From Megasphaera vaginalis (ex Bordigoni et al. 2020) (GTDB taxonomy: Bacteria; Bacillota; Negativicutes; Veillonellales; Megasphaeraceae), in NCBI RefSeq assembly GCF_900240295.1, contig NZ_OEQB01000002.1, positions 282,302-346,301 on the forward strand: DNA of 64,000 nt, given 5' to 3'. The position numbers and the translations under genes are program-made. The notes beneath the pieces are model-generated. The model saw only the letters and a program-made list of their open reading frames with translations, had not been told where the DNA came from and did no database searches. Position 1 is the stretch's first letter. Every line of letters begins with the position of its first letter. Of the stretch, positions 36,138 through 44,218 are shown one piece after another.

Positions 36138-36712
36138 TGGGCGCCTATTTTACATTGTTTATCGGTGCAGTACTGATTAACAACTTCGTCTTGACCAAGT
36201 TTTTAGGGTTGTGTATTTTCTTCGGCGTATCCAAGAACCTCAACGCTTCTATCGGTATGGGCTTTGCCGTAACTTCTGTCATTACATTGAGCACAATTCT
36301 TGCTTGGCTGGTTTATAACTTTATCTTAGTTCCCTTTGATCTGACTTTCTTGCGTACCATCACTTTTGTTGTCTTGATCGCAAGTTTCGTACAGCTTCTG
36401 GAAATTATCATCAAAAAGGAATCGCCTACGCTGTATAATATGTGGGGGATTTACCTGATGCTGATTGCGACCAACTGTATCGTATTGTCAGTTCCTGTAC
36501 TGAGTGTTACGAATAACTATAACTTTATCGAAAATATCGTTTTTGCCGTCGGTTCCGGTATAGGGTTTGCTTTGGCCCTGATTTTAATGGCCAGCGCTCG
36601 TGAAAAACTTGACTTTGCAGATGTACCGGATGCCCTTAAAGGGACCCCTATCGCTTTCATCGTAGCCGGTATGTTATCCCTCGCATTTTTGGGCTTCTCA
36701 GGCATGTTGTAA
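36137..36712 (+). CDS. rnfA: Rnf complex subunit A
   Basis: A 191-residue six-helix subunit. It opens YFTLFIGAVLINNFVLTKFLGLCIFFGVS, where LGLC carries the iron-site cysteine matching that of RnfE. The second cysteine is in IATNCIVLSVPV. It shares one base with the rnfE stop (TAATG). Confidence 0.97.
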   Translation: MGAYFTLFIGAVLINNFVLTKFLGLCIFFGVSKNLNASIGMGFAVTSVITLSTILAWLVYNFILVPFDLTFLRTITFVVLIASFVQLLEIIIKKESPTLYNMWGIYLMLIATNCIVLSVPVLSVTNNYNFIENIVFAVGSGIGFALALILMASAREKLDFADVPDALKGTPIAFIVAGMLSLAFLGFSGML

Positions 36713-36736
36713 GCGTAAAGGAGCTGAACAGATATT

Positions 36737-37594
36737 ATGAATCAAACTTTATTTATTTCGATCATGGCCGTTGTCATCATGGTTGGCGTCGGTATCGTTT
36801 TTGGCTTCGTCCTCGCTTTGGCAGATAAGAAATTCGCTATGGAAGAAAATCCGCTTATCGGTGAAGTAAAGGAAGCCTTGCCGCAAGGGCAGTGCGGGGC
36901 CTGCGGTTTTGCCGGTTGCGCCAAATACGCGGAAGCTGTAGTCAATGATCCGGATGTCGCGCCCAATCTTTGTGTGCCCGGCAAAGCGGAAGTTGCCGCT
37001 ATCGTTGCCGAATTGACGGGCAAGGTTGCAGAAGCTTCGGAAGCAAAGTTTGCCCATGTTCGTTGCCGCGGCGGTAACGGCATTGCCAAATTAGCTTATG
37101 AATACAAAGGTGTTCATGACTGTGCCGCTGCCAAACAGATTCAGCAGGGGCCCAAATCTTGTAAATTCGGCTGCCTCGGGTTCGGAAACTGCGTACGCAG
37201 CTGTCCGTTCAATGCCATGACCATGGGGACAAACGGTCTTCCGCTGGTCGACAAGTTACTTTGCACAGGCTGTGGGAAATGTGCCAGTGTCTGCCCGAAT
37301 CATGTCATTGAGTTGTTGCCTGTCAGTGCCAAAGTCAGCGTAAGCTGCAGCTCTAAAGATGCCGGCGCAGTGGCTAAAAAAGCATGTTCCGCCGCTTGTA
37401 TAGGCTGCGGTCTCTGCGTTCGCAACTGCACGCATGAAGGCGGCGTCAAGGTCGTCGATCATCTGGCTATCGTCGATCCGGAAGTTTGCCGCATTTGTGA
37501 AGAGCCGACGTGTGTTCCTAAATGTCCGACAGGTGCTATCGCCGCTTATGTAAGTGCTGCAAAATCTGAAACGGCAGAACAGAAAATAGGTTAA
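36737..37594 (+). CDS. rnfB: Rnf complex subunit B (ferredoxin-accepting)
   Basis: A 285-residue subunit with an N-terminal membrane helix (about 5-27), a Fe4S4 domain (GQCGACGFAGCAKYAEAVV...NLC) and a ferredoxin-like part. Further clusters lie in CKFGCLGFGNCVRSCPFNAM, CTGCGKCASVCPNHV, CIGCGLCVRNCTHEGG and CRICEEPTCVPKCPTGAI. It takes electrons from reduced ferredoxin. The gene follows rnfA by 24 nt and precedes apbE by 3 nt. Confidence 0.96.
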   Translation: MNQTLFISIMAVVIMVGVGIVFGFVLALADKKFAMEENPLIGEVKEALPQGQCGACGFAGCAKYAEAVVNDPDVAPNLCVPGKAEVAAIVAELTGKVAEASEAKFAHVRCRGGNGIAKLAYEYKGVHDCAAAKQIQQGPKSCKFGCLGFGNCVRSCPFNAMTMGTNGLPLVDKLLCTGCGKCASVCPNHVIELLPVSAKVSVSCSSKDAGAVAKKACSAACIGCGLCVRNCTHEGGVKVVDHLAIVDPEVCRICEEPTCVPKCPTGAIAAYVSAAKSETAEQKIG

Positions 37595-37597
37595 TAG

Positions 37598-38656
37598 ATG
37601 AACTGGAAGCGACGCGTTATACTGATCGGTATGGCAGCGTTCCTGGTTATCGTAAACTGCTCCGGATGCTCTTTGCGTCCGGAGCAGTCTTATGATAAAA
37701 GCGGGATTGCCATGGATACGACTATTTCCTTGCGGGCCAGCGGTAAGGAAGCCAAGGACGCTGTGGAAGAAAGTTATGCGAAGATAGAAGAATTAGATCG
37801 TCTGGCCAGCGCCCAGAATCCGCAGAGCGACGTCAGCAAAATCAATCAGCATGCCGGACTCGATTATGTTCAGGTTGATCCTGCTGTATATACGATGATT
37901 GCTTTTGCCAAAGCGTATTCGGAAAAAACGAACGGAACTTGGGATATTACGATCGGAACGATTTCGCAGTTATGGGGAATCGGCACCGACCATGCGCGTG
38001 TTCCCGATGATGAAGAAATCCGAGCGGCTCTTGCCCTTGTCAATTATCACGATATCTTGCTCCGGCCCGAGGATAACAGTGTAAAACTGGCGAAAAAGGG
38101 CATGTACATTGATTTAGGCGGGATTGCCAAAGGATATGCCGTTGACGAAGTTCGAAAAATATATGATGCACATCGGATTAAGAACGGGCTGATTAATTTA
38201 GGCGCCAGTTCTATGTACGGCGCAGGTCATAACTCAAAGGGGAAAACTTGGAAAATCGGTATCAAGCATCCACGCGCCGATGAACCGGATCGCTACCTGG
38301 GCATCGTATCGGTCTCGGATACATATGTGTCCACCTCCGGGGATTATGAACGCTTTTTTGAAAAAGATGGCGTTCGTTATCATCATATTTTTGACCCGCA
38401 AACGGGCCGTCCGGCCGGCAGCGGTGTCATGAGCGACACGATTATTGTCCGTAACGACATTCCTCATGCCGGTATGCTCAGCGACATGTTGACGACGATC
38501 GTCTTTATTGCCGGGCCGGAAAAAGGGATGGCGCTCATTCGCTCTATGGAAGGCGTTGAATGTGAGATCACCGGTACGGACGGGACTGTTTATATGACAG
38601 AGGGATTCAAAAAAGATTTTTCGGACTTGGATAGGGATTTTAATTTAGAACAATAA
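37598..38656 (+). CDS. apbE: FAD:protein FMN transferase (ApbE), lipoprotein
   Basis: A 352-residue enzyme that moves FMN from FAD to a threonine of RnfD and RnfG outside the membrane. The N-terminus is a lipoprotein signal with the anchor Cys probably C24 (CSGC). Motifs include MDTTISLRASG, IDLGGIAKGYAVDEV, NLGASSMYGAGHNSKGKTWKIGIKHP and YHHIFDPQTGRPA followed by the metal-binding D-T pair. Its place 3 nt after rnfB fits maturation of this Rnf complex. No clear terminator follows; the gap to 38782 is AT-rich. Confidence 0.95.
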   Translation: MNWKRRVILIGMAAFLVIVNCSGCSLRPEQSYDKSGIAMDTTISLRASGKEAKDAVEESYAKIEELDRLASAQNPQSDVSKINQHAGLDYVQVDPAVYTMIAFAKAYSEKTNGTWDITIGTISQLWGIGTDHARVPDDEEIRAALALVNYHDILLRPEDNSVKLAKKGMYIDLGGIAKGYAVDEVRKIYDAHRIKNGLINLGASSMYGAGHNSKGKTWKIGIKHPRADEPDRYLGIVSVSDTYVSTSGDYERFFEKDGVRYHHIFDPQTGRPAGSGVMSDTIIVRNDIPHAGMLSDMLTTIVFIAGPEKGMALIRSMEGVECEITGTDGTVYMTEGFKKDFSDLDRDFNLEQ

Positions 38657-38781
38657 GGTAATAAAGAAAAAAGATAGAAATTAATATTTTTTTAATTATT
38701 TTTTATATTTACTTTTCCTTTATAATATCTTAATATAATAAGTAGTGTGGAAACAAAAAATTATAGAGGATGGTAGGTAAG

Positions 38782-39222
38782 ATGGATCATATTGATGAAA
38801 GTATTTTAGGCATTTTAAAGAAGAACGGTAAAGCGTCCGCTACGGAAATCAGCAAAGTAGTCGGCCTTTCCATTCCTGCTGTTGCCGAACGTATTCGTAA
38901 GATGGAGCACAACTCGATTATCGAGGGATATGGCGCTAAGATCAGCCGGCGTAAGACAGGCTACAATGTGACGGCGTTTATTATGGTGAATGTTGAACGG
39001 AACGGTAACGACGACGAATTTCGTTCTAAAATACTGTCGTTTCCGCAGGTACTGGAGTGCCATCACATTGTCGGCGCTTTTGATTATTTATTGAAGGTGC
39101 TGGTTAAAACGCCTGATGAGTTGGAGCAGTTTTTGATGGCGCAATTGAACGAGATACCGATGGTTACGTCATCACAGACATTTATGTGCCTTTCTACAGT
39201 GAAAGAAGAATGGAACGTGTAA
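38782..39222 (+). CDS. Lrp/AsnC family transcriptional regulator
   Basis: A 146-residue regulator. ATG 38782 is preferred because AGAGGA (38765-38770) gives an 11-nt spacer; ATG 38770 touches that site. The N-terminal helix-turn-helix is in ILKKNGKASATEISKVVGLSIPAVAERIRKME. The C-terminal RAM ligand domain has VLECHHIVGAFDYLLKVLV, the Lrp-typical effector region. TATAAT sequences at 38721 and 38734 offer -10 elements. It has its own transcript; target genes are not evident. Confidence 0.93.
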   Translation: MDHIDESILGILKKNGKASATEISKVVGLSIPAVAERIRKMEHNSIIEGYGAKISRRKTGYNVTAFIMVNVERNGNDDEFRSKILSFPQVLECHHIVGAFDYLLKVLVKTPDELEQFLMAQLNEIPMVTSSQTFMCLSTVKEEWNV

Positions 39223-39264
39223 ACACAAAAAAAAGACCGCTGCTGCGGTCTTTTTTTTGTGTTT
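39221..39264. terminator. Bidirectional terminator between the Lrp gene and the ferredoxin gene
   Basis: Perfect 20-base arms (39221-39240, 39245-39264), loop TGCT. A-tract and T-tract flank a GC core, giving T runs on both strands. It overlaps both stop codons. Confidence 0.92.
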
Positions 39265-39952
39265 ATGCTTCTGCAAGTACTTTTCCGTCCAGAGAAACCG
39301 TTACGACTTGGAAGGGGATATTCTTGCCGCTTTGCCGTAATGCCTGTGCCGCCGCCTGCGCAATGCCGCTGCAACAAGGGACTTCCATACGAACGACAGT
39401 CAGCGAACGAATCGCGTTTGCCCTGATGATTTCCGTTAACTTTTCTTCGTAATCGACGGTATCCAATTTCGGACAACCTATCAGTGTGACTTTGCCGCAG
39501 ATGAAGTCACGATGGAAAGACGCGTAGGCATATGCTGTACAATCGGCGGCAACGAGCAGATGGGCGTTATGGAAATACGGCGCATTTGTAGGCACGAGAC
39601 GCAGTTGAACCGGCCATTGCCGCAACTGAGACGGCTGCGGGCCGTCTTCTTTTTTGCCAGCGTTTTTATTGGCGAGAGAAGGAGGCAGGGCTTGCGGCTG
39701 ACTGCCTGCACAGGATGTCAACTTTCCGGCATTTACGGCCGCTTCGTCATAAGCTGCCGCTTCGCGGACTTCAACGGTAATGGCGTTTGTCGGACAGTGG
39801 GGCAGACAATTTCCGAGGCCGTCACAGTAATCATCTCGCAGCAGACGGGCCTTTCCGTTCACTATTGCGATGGCGTTTTCATGGCAGGCAACGGCGCAAC
39901 GGCCGCAACCGGTGCATAACACTTCGTCAATGTGAATAATCTTGCGCTTCAT
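39263..39952 (-). CDS. 4Fe-4S ferredoxin-type protein with unknown C-terminal domain
   Basis: A 229-residue protein; ATG at 39952 has AAGGAGG upstream on the minus strand. Two cluster motifs lie in the first 65 residues (CTGCGRCAVACHENAI; YCDGLGNCLPHCPTNAI). The second motif, CDGLGNCLPHCP, is longer than the classic pattern. A linker of about 40 residues leads to a C-terminal domain with conserved Cys (VTLIGCPKLDTVDYEEKL and MEVPCCSGIAQAA). It is divergently transcribed from a Crp/Fnr gene. In other anaerobes such ferredoxins occur beside Crp/Fnr regulators and redox enzymes; this role is inferred. Confidence 0.8.
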   Translation of the reverse strand: MKRKIIHIDEVLCTGCGRCAVACHENAIAIVNGKARLLRDDYCDGLGNCLPHCPTNAITVEVREAAAYDEAAVNAGKLTSCAGSQPQALPPSLANKNAGKKEDGPQPSQLRQWPVQLRLVPTNAPYFHNAHLLVAADCTAYAYASFHRDFICGKVTLIGCPKLDTVDYEEKLTEIIRANAIRSLTVVRMEVPCCSGIAQAAAQALRQSGKNIPFQVVTVSLDGKVLAEA

Positions 39953-40011
39953 AGACGATCCTCCTTAGCGATTTTTCATAGACAGGACTTTTGTTTCTGC
40001 GTCCAGTATAG

Positions 40012-40040
40012 TACAATAAAAACAGCATGTATGTTGTTTT
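40012..40040 (+). promoter_or_regulatory. -10 element and near-palindrome before the Crp/Fnr gene
   Basis: TACAAT (40012-40017) is followed at once by AAAACAGCAT-GT-ATGTTGTTTT (arms 40019-40028 and 40031-40040, one mismatch). The repeat covers the expected start point, as an operator would. Confidence 0.45.
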
Positions 40041-40060
40041 TGCAACGGGGGGGGGATCAT

Positions 40061-40726
40061 ATGGAGACGTATACTGCCATTATTAAGGAATCCGTTTTGT
40101 TTAATCATATGGATGCGGCCGATGTCGGGCCGTTTTTGGAATCCATGGGCGCCAGAAAACGGAAATTCAGCAAAGGAAGCTTCGTTTTTTATGCCGGCGA
40201 CGATATCAAGACGATCGGCTTTGTCGTTAAAGGCATTGTGCATATTGTACAGGAAGATTATTGGGGCAATCGCAATATTTTAGCGCGTATACAGGCGGGA
40301 AATCTCTTCGGCGAGGCTTTTGCCGCATTACCTGATGCGCAATCGGAAGTGGACGTTATCGTCACGGAAGACGCGGAAATCATCTTTGTCGACGTGACCA
40401 AAATATTGCATGGCGGTGTCGTGCTGACACCGCAGCAGGGACAATTTGTGAGCAATTTATTGGCGCTGATGGCGCAGAAAAATCTGATTTTGACTCGCAA
40501 AATACGCTATATATCACAGCGCTCGACGCGTCAGAAGCTGATGGCCTATCTGTCTGGCGAGGCTCGCAGCAGACGATCGGCTACGTTCCGTATCGATTTT
40601 AACCGGCAGCAGTTGGCAGATTTTTTATCCGTAGATCGCAGTGCCATGTCGTCCGAGTTGAGTCGTATGAAAGCGGAAGGGCTGATTGATTACAAAAAAG
40701 AAAAATTTACGTTAAAAGAAATATAG
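40061..40726 (+). CDS. Crp/Fnr family transcriptional regulator
   Basis: A 221-residue regulator from ATG 40061; the frame is open 43 codons upstream, but that part contains the -10 element. Residues 15-130 form the cyclic-nucleotide-like domain (FVFYAGDDIKTIGFVVKGIVHI, RIQAGNLFGEAFAA). The C-terminal winged helix has DFNRQQLADFLSVDRSAMSSELSRMKAEGLIDY. No Fnr-type N-terminal Cys cluster is seen, so oxygen sensing by Fe-S is unlikely. The ribosome site is replaced by a run of nine Gs (40047-40055). It probably controls the divergent ferredoxin gene and itself. Confidence 0.9.
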   Translation: METYTAIIKESVLFNHMDAADVGPFLESMGARKRKFSKGSFVFYAGDDIKTIGFVVKGIVHIVQEDYWGNRNILARIQAGNLFGEAFAALPDAQSEVDVIVTEDAEIIFVDVTKILHGGVVLTPQQGQFVSNLLALMAQKNLILTRKIRYISQRSTRQKLMAYLSGEARSRRSATFRIDFNRQQLADFLSVDRSAMSSELSRMKAEGLIDYKKEKFTLKEI

Positions 40727-40754
40727 CTGCCGAAAAGGCAGCTATATTTCTTTT
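40714..40754. terminator. Bidirectional terminator spanning two stop codons
   Basis: Perfect 18-base arms (40714-40731, 40737-40754), loop GAAAA. It contains the stop of the Crp/Fnr gene and touches the ribBA stop, so both convergent genes end inside it. Confidence 0.9.
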
Positions 40755-41964
40755 ATTTTAAGTGAGGAAGAATGTGCCCCATTTTGTTTTTCTTTGTTTC
40801 CAAATAAAATTCATCGAATTCCTGCGGCCGCATTTCGATCGGAACACGTTCGGTGATTTCAACGCCGAATCCTTCCAGTCCGTATACTTTTAACGGATTA
40901 TTGGTCAGAAGGCGAATTTCTTTTGCTCCCAAATCCTGCAGAATTTGCGCGCCGATCCAATATTCACGCAGATCCGGAGCGAAGCCCAACTTTTCGTTGG
41001 CTTCTACCGTATCATAACCTTGTTCTTGCAGCATGTAGGCCTTCAGTTTGTTAATCAAGCCGATACCGCGCCCTTCCTGACGCATGTACAGGAGAATGCC
41101 GCGGCCTTCTTTATCTATCTGGTGCATGGCGGCCGCTAACTGTTCACCGCAGTCACAGCGCTGCGAACCGAAGACATCGCCTGTCAGACATTCGGAGTGA
41201 ACGCGGCAGAGCAAGTCTTTTCCGTCGCCGATCTCGCCTTTGACCATGGCCACGTGATGTTCGCCGGTCAAATCGTTGACGTAGCCGAAAATACGGAATT
41301 TTCCGAATTTTGTCGGCATTTTTGCTTCCGCTTCGCGACTGACATGTTTGTCGTGACGGCGGCAGTAGTTCTGAAGATCATGGATGGTAATGAATTTCAA
41401 CTTATATTCGTCGGCCAATTTCCACAGATCCGGGGTCTGCATCATCGTACCGTTGTCGGCCATGATCTCGCAGCAAATACCGACCTGTTTCAGACCTGCC
41501 AGCCGCATCAAATCGACGGTCGCTTCCGTATGGCCGCTGCGGGCCAAAACGCCGCCTTTTTTGGCGATGAGAGGGAACATGTGTCCGGGACGTCGAAAAT
41601 CTTCCGGGCGAACCGTTTCGTCGGCACATTTGCGAACTGTCAACGCCCGCTCGACGGCGGAAATACCTGTTGTCGTATCTTTGTGATCAATCGAAACGGT
41701 GAATGCCGTTTCGTGATTATCCGTGTTTTCGCCGACCATGGGGTACAGGCCGAGACGATGGGCGTATTCCTGGCTGACAGGCATGCAGATCAGCCCTTTG
41801 CCATAGGTGGCGACAAAATTCATTATTTCTGTCGTGCAGAATTGACCGGCGCAAATCAAATCGCCTTCGTTTTCACGATCCGGATCATCTGTGACGATGA
41901 TCAAATGACCGGCCTGCAATTCGGCAATCGCTTCTTCTACGGTGTTGTATTGATGCTTTTCCAA
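40753..41964 (-). CDS. ribBA: Bifunctional 3,4-dihydroxy-2-butanone-4-phosphate synthase / GTP cyclohydrolase II
   Basis: A 403-residue fusion giving both precursors of riboflavin. Residues 1-205 are RibB ([46 protein letters not shown]). Residues 210-403 are RibA, with the zinc ligands in [20 protein letters not shown] and [16 protein letters not shown]. The start codon is TTG at 41964, set by AGGAGG (41978-41973) with an 8-nt spacer; no in-frame ATG is near. An FMN riboswitch lies in the leader. No other rib genes adjoin, so the remaining pathway is elsewhere. Confidence 0.96.
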   Translation of the reverse strand: MEKHQYNTVEEAIAELQAGHLIIVTDDPDRENEGDLICAGQFCTTEIMNFVATYGKGLICMPVSQEYAHRLGLYPMVGENTDNHETAFTVSIDHKDTTTGISAVERALTVRKCADETVRPEDFRRPGHMFPLIAKKGGVLARSGHTEATVDLMRLAGLKQVGICCEIMADNGTMMQTPDLWKLADEYKLKFITIHDLQNYCRRHDKHVSREAEAKMPTKFGKFRIFGYVNDLTGEHHVAMVKGEIGDGKDLLCRVHSECLTGDVFGSQRCDCGEQLAAAMHQIDKEGRGILLYMRQEGRGIGLINKLKAYMLQEQGYDTVEANEKLGFAPDLREYWIGAQILQDLGAKEIRLLTNNPLKVYGLEGFGVEITERVPIEMRPQEFDEFYLETKKNKMGHILPHLK

Positions 41965-41990
41965 TGATAAAACCTCCTGACATTATAAGA

Positions 41991-42019
41991 GCCCTGTCGG
42001 CTGCAAGAGCCGTCAGGGC
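41991..42019 (-). promoter_or_regulatory. Expression-platform hairpin between FMN aptamer and ribBA
   Basis: Arms 41991-42003 and 42007-42019 form a strong GC hairpin shortly before the ribBA ribosome site. The following minus-strand sequence (TCTTATAA) is a weak T tail, so it may act as a terminator or by affecting translation. Confidence 0.55.
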
Positions 42020-42060
42020 CGTTTGATGAGTTCATGGGTCGCGCAAAAAACACGACTCAT

Positions 42061-42173
42061 ATCTTCTTTCATCCAGACTATACTGTCGGTTTTGGAATTG
42101 CACCAAATCAACGCCTGTACAACGTTCGCGGACTATACCGCCGATCGGGAATTACACCCTGCCCTGAAGATAT
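42061..42173 (-). ncRNA. FMN riboswitch (RFN element)
   Basis: Read on the minus strand, the conserved RFN blocks occur in order: ATCTTCAGGGCAGGGTG, AATTCCCGATCGGCGGTA, GTCCGCGAA, TTGATTTGGTG, AATTCCAAAACCGACAG and AGTCTGGATGAAAGAAGAT. The closing P1 helix is formed by the ATCTTC/GAAGAT ends. It senses FMN and should switch off ribBA when flavin is plentiful. Confidence 0.97.
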
Positions 42174-42189
42174 TTTGGAGTACTTGTTT

Positions 42190-42218
42190 ATTATACAGAT
42201 AAACCGATCGTTTTGCAA
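42190..42218 (-). promoter_or_regulatory. Promoter of the FMN riboswitch-ribBA transcript
   Basis: Minus-strand TTGCAA (42218-42213), 17-nt spacer, TATAAT (42195-42190); the start would fall about 10 nt before the aptamer. Confidence 0.8.
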
Positions 42219-42292
42219 TACTGTCATCAAGGTGGAATTTGCTCAACAGACCGTGTTTTCTTGACGCGCCGGGGGAAAAGAGCGCGCCCCTC

Positions 42293-42321
42293 TTTATCTT
42301 CGAAGATAATCGCGGTATACT
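42293..42321 (+). promoter_or_regulatory. Candidate promoter of the divIC-like gene
   Basis: TATACT (42316-42321) with a weak TTTATC -35 (42293-42298) and a 17-nt spacer. Confidence 0.4.
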
Positions 42322-42363
42322 TATAAGACAGGTTTCCTTTATCCGCAGAGAGGGGCTGGCAAT

Positions 42364-42660
42364 GTGGCAGAGCGCAGGCGGCGCAGCAATCGTAGAAAAA
42401 AAACGGGACAGAGAAAATATAAACTGCTGATCGTCGTTATTTTGATTTTCGGCGGCATTCTTTTGACCAGCAGGATGTATCAGATCTGGGTAATTCATCA
42501 GGACATGAAGCGGACCGTAGAGGAACGTGAAGCGTTGGAGCAAGAAAATCAGGCGTTGCAGACCGCGCACGATAAATTGCTTGATCCGGAAGAAATTGCT
42601 AATAAGGCGCGGCAACAATTCGGGCTGGCAAAGCCGGGAGAAATTCCGTATCGGCGGTAA
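42364..42660 (+). CDS. Septum formation initiator family protein (DivIC/FtsB-like)
   Basis: A 98-residue protein with a GTG start at 42364 behind GAGAGGGG; the nearby ATG at 42362 is in another frame. A basic cytoplasmic N-terminus (RRRRSNRRKK) precedes one membrane helix (about 20-38) and a coiled coil (RTVEEREALEQENQALQTAHDKLLDPE). The last part, EEIANKARQQFGLAKPGEI, is the conserved FtsB/DivIC ending. It should sit at the division site with FtsL/DivIB-type partners. It precedes the S1-domain gene as in Bacillus (divIC-yabR). Confidence 0.9.
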   Translation: MAERRRRSNRRKKTGQRKYKLLIVVILIFGGILLTSRMYQIWVIHQDMKRTVEEREALEQENQALQTAHDKLLDPEEIANKARQQFGLAKPGEIPYRR

Positions 42661-42685
42661 TGATGCGAAAATTTATGATTGGGAA

Positions 42686-42714
42686 TTGAATTTTTTTATT
42701 ATTGTAGGTATAAT
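42686..42714 (+). promoter_or_regulatory. Promoter of the S1-domain protein gene
   Basis: TTGAAT (42686-42691), 17-nt spacer, TATAAT (42709-42714). Confidence 0.8.
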
Positions 42715-42764
42715 GTGCTTGATATATACTAACTACGTATTTTTAAGGAGGATCATGTAGCAGC

Positions 42765-43199
42765 ATGTCAATCGAAGTAGGGAGTGTGCTGGAAGGCATT
42801 GTAACGGGCATTACCAAGTTTGGTGCATTTATTGAATTACCTGACAAAAAGGTCGGCTTGGTTCATATTTCCGAAGTTGCCAATGAGTATGTCAAGGATG
42901 TCCATGATTTTTTGAAGGTTCAGGATAAGGTAAATGTCAAAGTCTTATCTGTTGACGAAAAAGGAAAAATCGGGTTATCCATCAAACAGACCCAGGCGGC
43001 GCCGGCTAAAAAAGAATTTTATCCGAAAAAAGAAATCCGCCAGCATCGCAGTTTTGATCAGAATCGCCGTTCTGCAGCTCCGGCATCATTTGAAGATCGA
43101 CTCAGTAAGTTTTTGAAAGACAGCGACGAACGTCTTATGGATCTGAAGCGGAATACGGAATCAAAACGCGGCGGCAGAGGAGCCAGACGCTCCGATTGA
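42765..43199 (+). CDS. S1-domain RNA-binding protein (YabR-like)
   Basis: A 144-residue protein. Residues 1-75 are one S1 fold (GSVLEGIVTGITKFGAFIELPDKKVGLVHISEVAN...VKVLSVDEKGKIGLSIKQ). The rest is basic and probably disordered, with a final helix (SFEDRLSKFLKDSDERLMDLKR) conserved in this family. AAGGAGG at 42745-42751 is 13 nt from ATG 42765, rather far, but the only nearer ATG (42754) is followed by a stop. It has its own promoter although it sits in the divIC cluster. Confidence 0.92.
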   Translation: MSIEVGSVLEGIVTGITKFGAFIELPDKKVGLVHISEVANEYVKDVHDFLKVQDKVNVKVLSVDEKGKIGLSIKQTQAAPAKKEFYPKKEIRQHRSFDQNRRSAAPASFEDRLSKFLKDSDERLMDLKRNTESKRGGRGARRSD

Positions 43200-43228
43200 T
43201 AGACGGCTTGAGGGAATCATATGGTGAA

Positions 43229-43258
43229 GAGGAGTATTCCTGCGGGAATGCTCTTTTT
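43229..43258 (+). terminator. Terminator after the S1-domain gene
   Basis: Arms GAGTATTCC (43232-43240) and GGAATGCTC (43245-43253, one G-U) followed by TTTTT, 35 nt before ppx. Confidence 0.7.
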
Positions 43259-43292
43259 GTTTTATGACATCTCGGATAGAGGCGGAGAGATT

Positions 43293-44207
43293 ATGACTGA
43301 ATACAAGAATTATGCTGTTATCGATATTGGCTCCAATTCTTTGAGGCTGATGAAAGGGCTTCTCGATCGATCGGGGCAATGGCAGTTTTCTCCTAAAGAG
43401 TTGGTGACAACGCGGCTTGGCAAGGATGTAGGCAAAACCGGGCGCTTGTGGGCCCCCGGGCGAGAGGCGTCGCTTGACGTGTTGGAACGATGGGCGCATC
43501 AGCTGTCGGGGATTCCTGTTTGCGCTGTTGCTACGAGCGCTGTTCGGGAAGCCAAAGACGGGCAGGCTTTTTTGGCTGAAATCCGCTGTCGTTTCGGCTG
43601 GAATTGCCGCACCGTTTCCGGTCGTGAAGAAGGAAGTCTCAGCTTCTGCGGCGCCACTGCCGCCGTGCCTCCGGAAAGATTGGTGACCGTGCTCGATATT
43701 GGTGGCGGCAGCAGTGAAATGACTGTCGGTAAAAATGGCGCCATGCTTACGACGCACAGCTATCCTCTCGGTGCCGTGCGTTTGACAGAAGGTGTGCTCA
43801 CAACCGCCGCCGAGATAGCAGCCGTTGAACTTCGGTGCAACGTGGCGTGGCTGCCGTTGCCGGTAAAAACGCAGTACCTGATTGGCGTCGGCGGCACGTT
43901 GACGACGCTGGCAGCCATGGATTTGGGCCTTGCCTGCTATGATCCGAAACGCATTGAAGGATACAGCGTTTCGCTGGAACGGCTCAATTTCCAGATTTCC
44001 CGGCTGACGGCAATGGCGCCTGAAGAGCGGAAACATGTCGCCGGACTGCAGCCGGAGCGGAGCGAAATCATTGTGACCGGTCTCATTATCGCGCGTTCTT
44101 TCATGAAATATTACGGCTTTACAGTTCTTTCCGTCAGTGAAAAGGACCTGTTGGAAGGCGTTTTTTACAAAGAAGCTTTTTACGATGCGGCGCGGATGGT
44201 TTTTTGA
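43293..44207 (+). CDS. Exopolyphosphatase / guanosine pentaphosphate phosphohydrolase (Ppx/GppA)
   Basis: A 304-residue ASKHA-fold phosphatase from ATG 43293 (GGCGGAGAG upstream). Nucleotide loops are visible: VIDIGSNSLRLM at the N-terminus and VTVLDIGGGSSEM at about 130, with GVGGTLTTLAAM at about 213. At about 300 residues it is the short form, with only the catalytic domains and without the HD-like C-terminal part of E. coli Ppx. Whether it acts on polyphosphate or pppGpp cannot be told. It lies 11 nt before the tilS start. Confidence 0.9.
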   Translation: MTEYKNYAVIDIGSNSLRLMKGLLDRSGQWQFSPKELVTTRLGKDVGKTGRLWAPGREASLDVLERWAHQLSGIPVCAVATSAVREAKDGQAFLAEIRCRFGWNCRTVSGREEGSLSFCGATAAVPPERLVTVLDIGGGSSEMTVGKNGAMLTTHSYPLGAVRLTEGVLTTAAEIAAVELRCNVAWLPLPVKTQYLIGVGGTLTTLAAMDLGLACYDPKRIEGYSVSLERLNFQISRLTAMAPEERKHVAGLQPERSEIIVTGLIIARSFMKYYGFTVLSVSEKDLLEGVFYKEAFYDAARMVF

Positions 44208-44218
44208 CGGAGGTGCCT

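Noticed and set aside
41197..41967. Plus-strand frame of about 250 codons opposite ribBA
   Set aside because: It mirrors the RibB/RibA motifs; the ribBA frame, riboswitch and promoter all point to the minus strand.
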